Shown in pieces: positions 58,717-64,000 of a stretch of DNA of 64,000 nt. Under the pieces are notes generated by a model. It saw nothing but the letters and a program-made list of their open reading frames with translations, did not search any database and was not told the DNA's origin. Source of the DNA: Bacillota bacterium (lineage in GTDB: Bacteria; Bacillota; UBA994; UBA5500); assembly GCA_023436245.1 (NCBI GenBank), contig JAEZJZ010000017.1, positions 1-64,000 on the forward strand, given 5' to 3'. How positions within the stretch are numbered: position 1 is the first letter of the stretch; every line of letters begins with the position of its first letter. Made by a program: the position numbers and the translations under genes.

Positions 58717-58843
58717 ATATAAGGGAAAGTATGCTAACTCATGCTTGGCGTTCCTGAACTGTCTAGCAAGGCAATTGGCCCGAACTCATACCCTCACTCG
58801 CTTTTTGCTGGGATAGATGGAGAGAATAGATGGAGGGATAGAC

Positions 58844-61800
58844 ATGAACAGAATGAAGCTAGCCATCGTCGCTCTGCTGCTTGCGCTGCTGCTGCACCCA
58901 TTCGGCACGGCGGCAGCGGCCGAATCGCCTGTTGCCGGTGATGTCCGCTACAACCGGATCGGTCTTTCTGACCCGGTGATGAACAAGGCCATCATCGACA
59001 CTGCACTCAACAAGTTTGTCTATTCCAACAACGACTCCGTCTTCAATGTTGCGTCGGAGTTCCAGCGCAGCCGGAGTTCAGGATCGGCCGAGAATCCAGA
59101 CCGACTGGATCTTGACACAACGTTTCGCCACAAGAATGACAGCAATACATACGATGTCGAGTATGCCTACCGCATTCCTTCCGAACTCAATTCCGCCCTG
59201 CATAAGGGCGACCTGCAAGTCTCCCTCACTGCCAACTTGACCAATGACAAGCACTGGAACATCAATCGGCACAGAAGCAATTGGTCTGCCTACCCGGAAA
59301 TCTGGCTGCAGACCTGGTCCAAGACGCTGCTGCGATATGACACTGATGCGTACAACAGTGACACCACCAAGACTATGGGCAAGCATACCTTTGCGCCCAT
59401 TCCCACCGATCCGTGGGGGAACTGGCTGCTGTTTGGCGCCATGGGACAGGTCTGTACCTGCGGCAACTCCAAGGTTTCAAACATCAGCATCATTCTGGCC
59501 GACACAGTCGGCCCCCGAGTTACCTCCATTGTTGCCAATCGCAGACTGGCGGATGGGAAGCTGCAGCCTCACAACGGCTTTCGCCCCGGTGAGACCATGT
59601 ACATCACCATGGAGTTCGACGAGAGCATCCGTTTTGCCGGCGACAGCGCCATGTCCATCGCCGACGCGCCCAAGCTGAAGCTGGAGCTAAGGGGGGCAGT
59701 GGATAACGTGGTTAAGGCGATCCCGGCTGAAGCTAGTTTGATCAGCCTGGATGACGATCTGCTCACCTTCGCTTATCTGGTGCCAGCCAACTATCAGGTG
59801 CCGGAAGGCACCGTTAGCGTCAACCACGTGGTGACAGCCGTGGCGCCCTATCAGGATCAGGCCTCCTGGAACAGCAGCGAACTGACCTTCGATTTGCAGC
59901 TGTTCGGTCGCTCAGGGCCCCTTAATTATCCGAGCAAGACCACTTCGATGATTGTCGACCTGGCCGGAAACCCGCTGGATATTGCCAACTCCGTCCGCAC
60001 TCTGAAGTCGGCTGCCCATTTCGACGGCACCGTGCCGACAGTTAAAGCTATCAGCGTCGCTGGCATGGCCGGCGCTGTGGGAAATGAGGCGTCAGTGGAC
60101 CAGGTATTCGCCCGGGTGGGCGACTATCTCGGCTTCTTCGTCGACTTCTCGGAAGACCTGGCCTTCGTGCGGAAGAGCGACGGTGAGGTCGTGCACCCCA
60201 ATCTTGGCTATTTGAATGACAACGGGTGGGCCTTGGCAGGCGCCAGGTACCTGGGCCGAATTGACGGCGCGGACATAGAGTTATTGGCCGATCTGAACCT
60301 TACTGATGAGGATGGGCCAGTGACGGCCGTGGCCCGTTATGCCACCAGCGTGCAGAACAAGAATGGCGGCACGTTCTGGCGCGTCTACTTTAGTACCCCG
60401 CAGCGGACCGACTACGGGGTGGCACCGCTAATCTACGATGGCGGCGAGACACTGCCCATTGGCATCAATCGCGTCTACATGAGCGATCGCTTCGATAGCA
60501 ACCAGTTCAAGCTCGCTGATTTGCGGGGCAACGCCTACGATCAGTCAACCACCTTTATCAATACCGCGGGTTCGCGCCTGTTGCCGGCCGAGCAGCTCTG
60601 GTTGGATTTCACCAAACCCACGGCTGCCACCAGCCTGACAGCTAGTGGTGGATTGTACACGCCGCTCACCTATGGCGTTGAAACCGGCGCCACTGCTTTC
60701 TGTTTTCCCATTATCGCCGGCGATGTGGACGTCGCGCATGAGAAGTATGCCAGTGGCACCAACGGCGTCACCGGACATTTCATGTGGCGGGATGTGCAGG
60801 ACCTGCCGCCACCATATGTGGACAAATACCCATTTGAGTATGCGGTCACTTCCAGCGCCGAGCAGCCGCCGGATAGCGCTTACCAGGCAGCGATGACCTA
60901 TGGTAAGTACCCGTTCACTCAGGTGGATGACGTCGGCAACTACCTCCACATCCGCTTTGCTGATGGCGTGGACTATAATTTCTCCACTTCTCAGTTGGTC
61001 GTCTATCCCAAGGATAACGCCAACAATCAGGGCGAGGTGTCGTTCGATCTCGACTTCACCCTGGATCATCGTAAGCCGCTAGTGATGCAGATCAGATCGT
61101 CTACACAGTATCACGGCACGAACTCCGGCTGGATCTACAGCACCATCCGTTTGCAGGATGTGAGTCAGTTGGTCAGTGCTGAGTATCAATGGACGCCCAA
61201 GGGAGCCACGCCCACCGCTGGCTGGTTGCCGGTGACCGACTTCGCAGTCGGTTCACTGGGCAGATACCAGACGATGACCTTTAGCCTGCAGCGCGGGAAC
61301 TTGGCGACGGGGGCTCTGCATCAGTATAGCCTGCATGTGCGGGGAACTGACAGCGTGGGATACATGTCTGATGTTTCCAGGTTTGACTTCAGTCTCGACT
61401 TGAGGCGCCCAGCCTACAATATCGAGTTCATCACCGACCCTAGCCATCCGGAGCCAGAGCATCAGATTCAGATTTCCAACAACGGCAATTCCTACAATTC
61501 GGATGTGGCGTATGGCGCTATGCTTCTCATTGCAAAGCCTGGACAGGAATCGGGCAAGGAGAAATACTTCTGGCGACGAGACATCAGCCTGTCCTCGTCT
61601 CCTGTCAGCGTGATGAATGACGGAGCCGGCTGGTGGAACGCCGATGTGACCGAGTGGCCACCGAATGACATCTATCCATGGGGCCCATGGGGTGGAACCC
61701 AGTACAGTACGAGCAGTCCCGCTGGCAGCGACTTCCTGGAGTGGGTCAAGGGCTATCATCCCGTGGAAATAACCATCATCGCCCGCAACTTCAGCCACTG

Positions 61801-64000
61801 GAACGAGGGAGATATTCTGAACTCTGGTCGGGAGATTTGGGCCGAGAATAGGTACACGCTGAATTACGCTAACCACAGATCCGTCGCATCAAGCGACGTA
61901 ATTAATCGCATCGTGATCACGCCCCACGCCGCTGTTTCGCCCACCGGGTATGACGAGTGGAAGGGTGTGCTGCCCGGCTCCCCAGACGACCTGGTGATGC
62001 CGCGCAGCCTAGATGGGGCCGTGTTCAACGTGTCCCTGTCCAACGCCCGCTACGCAGCATACGGTTTGGGCGACATCGACTTTGAAAGCGATCAGACCCT
62101 GTTTTCTCTTTACGAGACAGGTGAGGGGGCCGCGACAGCTCCAGTCTTCAGCAGCAAGTTGGCGGCGAAAGCCACGCAGGAGATCACTATTCCTGCAGGC
62201 GTGGCTACCCGCAGTGGTGACTACAAGGCTCTGGTGACGGTGAAGGCGCGAGGGAGTGAGCATGTCGATAGTCAGGAGTACACCGACATTCTGGTGGATC
62301 GACGTCAGTTGACCAGCTATGGCGTCGCTCGGGTTAATACCACGCAGTCGCTGGGCAGCGATTTCGCCCAGGCGGTGGCCGTGACCGATTACCCGCTGGG
62401 CGAAGACGAGCGGGCGGGCTTGGTCTACGTCAGCGCCTCTCCCAATGTGCAGGAACAAACAGTGGTGTTTGCCACACAGGCAGACCCGCTGACCATCGGG
62501 GGCGAGCAACACTCCGCCACCTACCTGCAAGTCTGGAACGAGACTGCAGCAGAGCAGTTGGGCGCAGGGGTGACGCAGCCCTGGATTCACCTGCCTGGAG
62601 AACGAGAGTACCGCACAGTGTTGCTGACAGATGCTAGCAGGGCTGGGATTCTGGCCAGCCTATCCAGCAGCAGCGCGGCAGAAGCGGCAATCATCCCCAT
62701 CTTGCCGGGCGAAAACGTGATCAAATATCGGTTGGCTCTCGCAGGTGGCTACCAGACGGCGGAGCAGACACTGTTGATGCAGGCAGGACTGGGGCAGCCG
62801 GTGATCAGCATGCAACTCACTCCTGACTTGGCGGGTGGTCTGACCACCAATGGGGATCTGACGGCGAGACTGGCCCTGCTCGAGAGTCCACTGGTTGACC
62901 AGGACACGCTGCAGCTTGGTGTCTTGGGCGAGGTGGAGTTGACGGCTGCTCTGCGGGAGCAGAGGCGAGTAACGCTGTCAAAAAACGGTGAGTACTGCTT
63001 CTATGCTTACGACAAGTTTCACAACTTCGGCTACCATGAGCTAAATGTGGACTGTATTGACAGGACCGCCCCTGCACTGTCAGCGCTGTCGGGGTCCATG
63101 CTTGGCGCGAGCGACTTCCAGTTGACCATGCAGCTGCAAGATGACCATGGCGCCGATGGCTGCCAGCTCTTCCTGCATTATGACCCGGACTACTCCGCAG
63201 TGCTGGGGGCTCTGGCCACAACCGCCTATACAGTTCCCTTGATCGACGGGTGGGTGGCTAGTGAGCCCTCCGCCAGCGGCATATTTGCGGTTTCAGTCAC
63301 TGACTCGACGGATGATGGAGCCAGATTGGTCACCATCCGCGGCTCGTTCAAGTACGATCGCCGCCCTGACGCTCCAGCTGAGGCTGAGCGACACATTCGC
63401 CTTTACGCCGTGGACGCGGCTGGCAACCGGTCAGGTGAGCAGAGCGAGGTGGACGGAGTCCCGGCCGGGACCTCTGCGGAGATCAGTCTGACGGCGCAGA
63501 ACCTGCCAACCTCCTACGTCAGTGGCGACTTGCTGGACGGAAGTTTTGCGGCCACCTTTAGCCGTCCGGTGCACTTGGCCAAACCAAGCACAGGAAGCGC
63601 TGCGCCAAGCTATGCCTTGACCAAGCCTAACCTGCCCTTCTTTGCCAACGGCAAATATCAAGTGGAGGGCGTGGACATCTTCGGCGATCAGTACAGTGAC
63701 GAGATTAACGTCACGCAGTATGACGCCCTCTATGCCTGCAGCGTCAGCTTCTCCGAACTGGCGCCGACCAATCAGAATGTGCAGGTGGTGTTGAATACTG
63801 CCTTCAACCTGGACGCTTCCCTGGTCCTGCCGGAGAGCGTGGCTGGCGGCACTGTCAACCCGATCACGAACGCCAACGGCAGCGTGGTGGGGGCTGAGAT
63901 TGTCATGTCCCAGAACGGCACGATCAGCTATCAGGTAAAGCCTAATGACGCTGCTTTTCCGGCGCGCAGCTTCAGCGTGATGGTGCAGAACATCGACAAG
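58844..64000 (+). CDS. very large secreted surface protein, 3' end beyond the window
   Basis: An open frame of 1,719 codons runs from the ATG at 58844 to the last base without a stop. GGAGGG lies 6 bases upstream. The N-terminus is a signal peptide (KLAIVALLLALLLHPFGTAAAAE). The rest is beta-rich and low in cysteine, with repeated sandwich-like segments, for instance ADTVGPRVTSIVANRR, DRTAPALSALSGSMLG and RHIRLYAVDAAGNRSGEQSEVDG, which resemble Ig-like or Big-type modules of bacterial surface proteins. The anchoring region, perhaps SLH motifs, must lie beyond the window. It is probably an adhesin or S-layer-associated protein. No enzyme motif was recognised. Confidence 0.88.
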   Translation, partial: MNRMKLAIVALLLALLLHPFGTAAAAESPVAGDVRYNRIGLSDPVMNKAIIDTALNKFVYSNNDSVFNVASEFQRSRSSGSAENPDRLDLDTTFRHKNDSNTYDVEYAYRIPSELNSALHKGDLQVSLTANLTNDKHWNINRHRSNWSAYPEIWLQTWSKTLLRYDTDAYNSDTTKTMGKHTFAPIPTDPWGNWLLFGAMGQVCTCGNSKVSNISIILADTVGPRVTSIVANRRLADGKLQPHNGFRPGETMYITMEFDESIRFAGDSAMSIADAPKLKLELRGAVDNVVKAIPAEASLISLDDDLLTFAYLVPANYQVPEGTVSVNHVVTAVAPYQDQASWNSSELTFDLQLFGRSGPLNYPSKTTSMIVDLAGNPLDIANSVRTLKSAAHFDGTVPTVKAISVAGMAGAVGNEASVDQVFARVGDYLGFFVDFSEDLAFVRKSDGEVVHPNLGYLNDNGWALAGARYLGRIDGADIELLADLNLTDEDGPVTAVARYATSVQNKNGGTFWRVYFSTPQRTDYGVAPLIYDGGETLPIGINRVYMSDRFDSNQFKLADLRGNAYDQSTTFINTAGSRLLPAEQLWLDFTKPTAATSLTASGGLYTPLTYGVETGATAFCFPIIAGDVDVAHEKYASGTNGVTGHFMWRDVQDLPPPYVDKYPFEYAVTSSAEQPPDSAYQAAMTYGKYPFTQVDDVGNYLHIRFADGVDYNFSTSQLVVYPKDNANNQGEVSFDLDFTLDHRKPLVMQIRSSTQYHGTNSGWIYSTIRLQDVSQLVSAEYQWTPKGATPTAGWLPVTDFAVGSLGRYQTMTFSLQRGNLATGALHQYSLHVRGTDSVGYMSDVSRFDFSLDLRRPAYNIEFITDPSHPEPEHQIQISNNGNSYNSDVAYGAMLLIAKPGQESGKEKYFWRRDISLSSSPVSVMNDGAGWWNADVTEWPPNDIYPWGPWGGTQYSTSSPAGSDFLEWVKGYHPVEITIIARNFSHWNEGDILNSGREIWAENRYTLNYANHRSVASSDVINRIVITPHAAVSPTGYDEWKGVLPGSPDDLVMPRSLDGAVFNVSLSNARYAAYGLGDIDFESDQTLFSLYETGEGAATAPVFSSKLAAKATQEITIPAGVATRSGDYKALVTVKARGSEHVDSQEYTDILVDRRQLTSYGVARVNTTQSLGSDFAQAVAVTDYPLGEDERAGLVYVSASPNVQEQTVVFATQADPLTIGGEQHSATYLQVWNETAAEQLGAGVTQPWIHLPGEREYRTVLLTDASRAGILASLSSSSAAEAAIIPILPGENVIKYRLALAGGYQTAEQTLLMQAGLGQPVISMQLTPDLAGGLTTNGDLTARLALLESPLVDQDTLQLGVLGEVELTAALREQRRVTLSKNGEYCFYAYDKFHNFGYHELNVDCIDRTAPALSALSGSMLGASDFQLTMQLQDDHGADGCQLFLHYDPDYSAVLGALATTAYTVPLIDGWVASEPSASGIFAVSVTDSTDDGARLVTIRGSFKYDRRPDAPAEAERHIRLYAVDAAGNRSGEQSEVDGVPAGTSAEISLTAQNLPTSYVSGDLLDGSFAATFSRPVHLAKPSTGSAAPSYALTKPNLPFFANGKYQVEGVDIFGDQYSDEINVTQYDALYACSVSFSELAPTNQNVQVVLNTAFNLDASLVLPESVAGGTVNPITNANGSVVGAEIVMSQNGTISYQVKPNDAAFPARSFSVMVQNIDK

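Overview
The window is a chromosomal segment of a high-GC Bacillota (Firmicutes)-type bacterium. The signs are strong AGGAGG ribosome sites, a T-box leader in front of a one-chain glycyl-tRNA synthetase, a TPP riboswitch on a thiX-Y-Z-type transporter, a ymfF/ymfH pair, a walJ-like gene, S-layer homology motifs and frequent GTG/TTG starts. No rRNA, tRNA, CRISPR array, integrase or transposase was seen. The species cannot be named from the sequence.

Layout. 1-2850: a 26-bp tandem array, a D-aminopeptidase and a WYL regulator that both lack their 5' ends and abut head to head, a phosphodiesterase, and an MntA/HepT toxin-antitoxin pair. 2950-6200: a DUF421/DUF4363 membrane pair, then an ECF sigma factor with its zinc-finger anti-sigma factor. 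6460-13140: a prolyl oligopeptidase facing a probable defence operon (DUF2161 nuclease, McrB-like AAA+ ATPase, DUF2357/McrC-like protein). 13270-24240: a broken kinase gene, ymfF-ymfH, msrB, an AlkA-like glycosylase, a PolX protein without polymerase residues, a double-GGDEF protein, an S9 peptidase and an HD hydrolase. 24360-33190: a surface 5'-nucleotidase, an acetyltransferase, a creatininase-like amidohydrolase, a three-gene permease/DUF1980 cassette with a His-rich metal loop, a Nudix hydrolase and nagB. 33340-39020: a chemoreceptor and a heterodimeric ABC exporter. 39250-42750: a promoter, TPP riboswitch, attenuator and thiX-thiY-thiZ-tatD-like operon on the minus strand. 43000-53550: msrA, an S9 peptidase, a PhzF-like protein, T-box-glyQS, walJ, adenine deaminase, a nucleotidyltransferase/HEPN-like protein, a PPC protein and a stand-alone LigD phosphoesterase. 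53670-64000: a YcdB/SLH envelope protein, a NarX/NarL-type two-component pair, and a very large secreted protein that runs off the window end.

The most unusual feature is the intergenic DNA. At least four dispersed repeat families occupy it: (i) palindromes centred on CATGCATG, often in facing pairs; (ii) a unit of about 67 nt with two hairpins whose stems change in a compensatory way, in tandem directly upstream of the ribosome sites of msrB and of the creatininase-like gene, with a related hairpin before polX; (iii) the GTCATTCTGAG...GAAGAATCT family in short and long forms; (iv) terminator-like GGGAC/GTCCC inverted repeats. Family (ii), together with the McrB-like operon whose McrC partner lacks the usual nuclease lysine, are the best candidates for undescribed biology.
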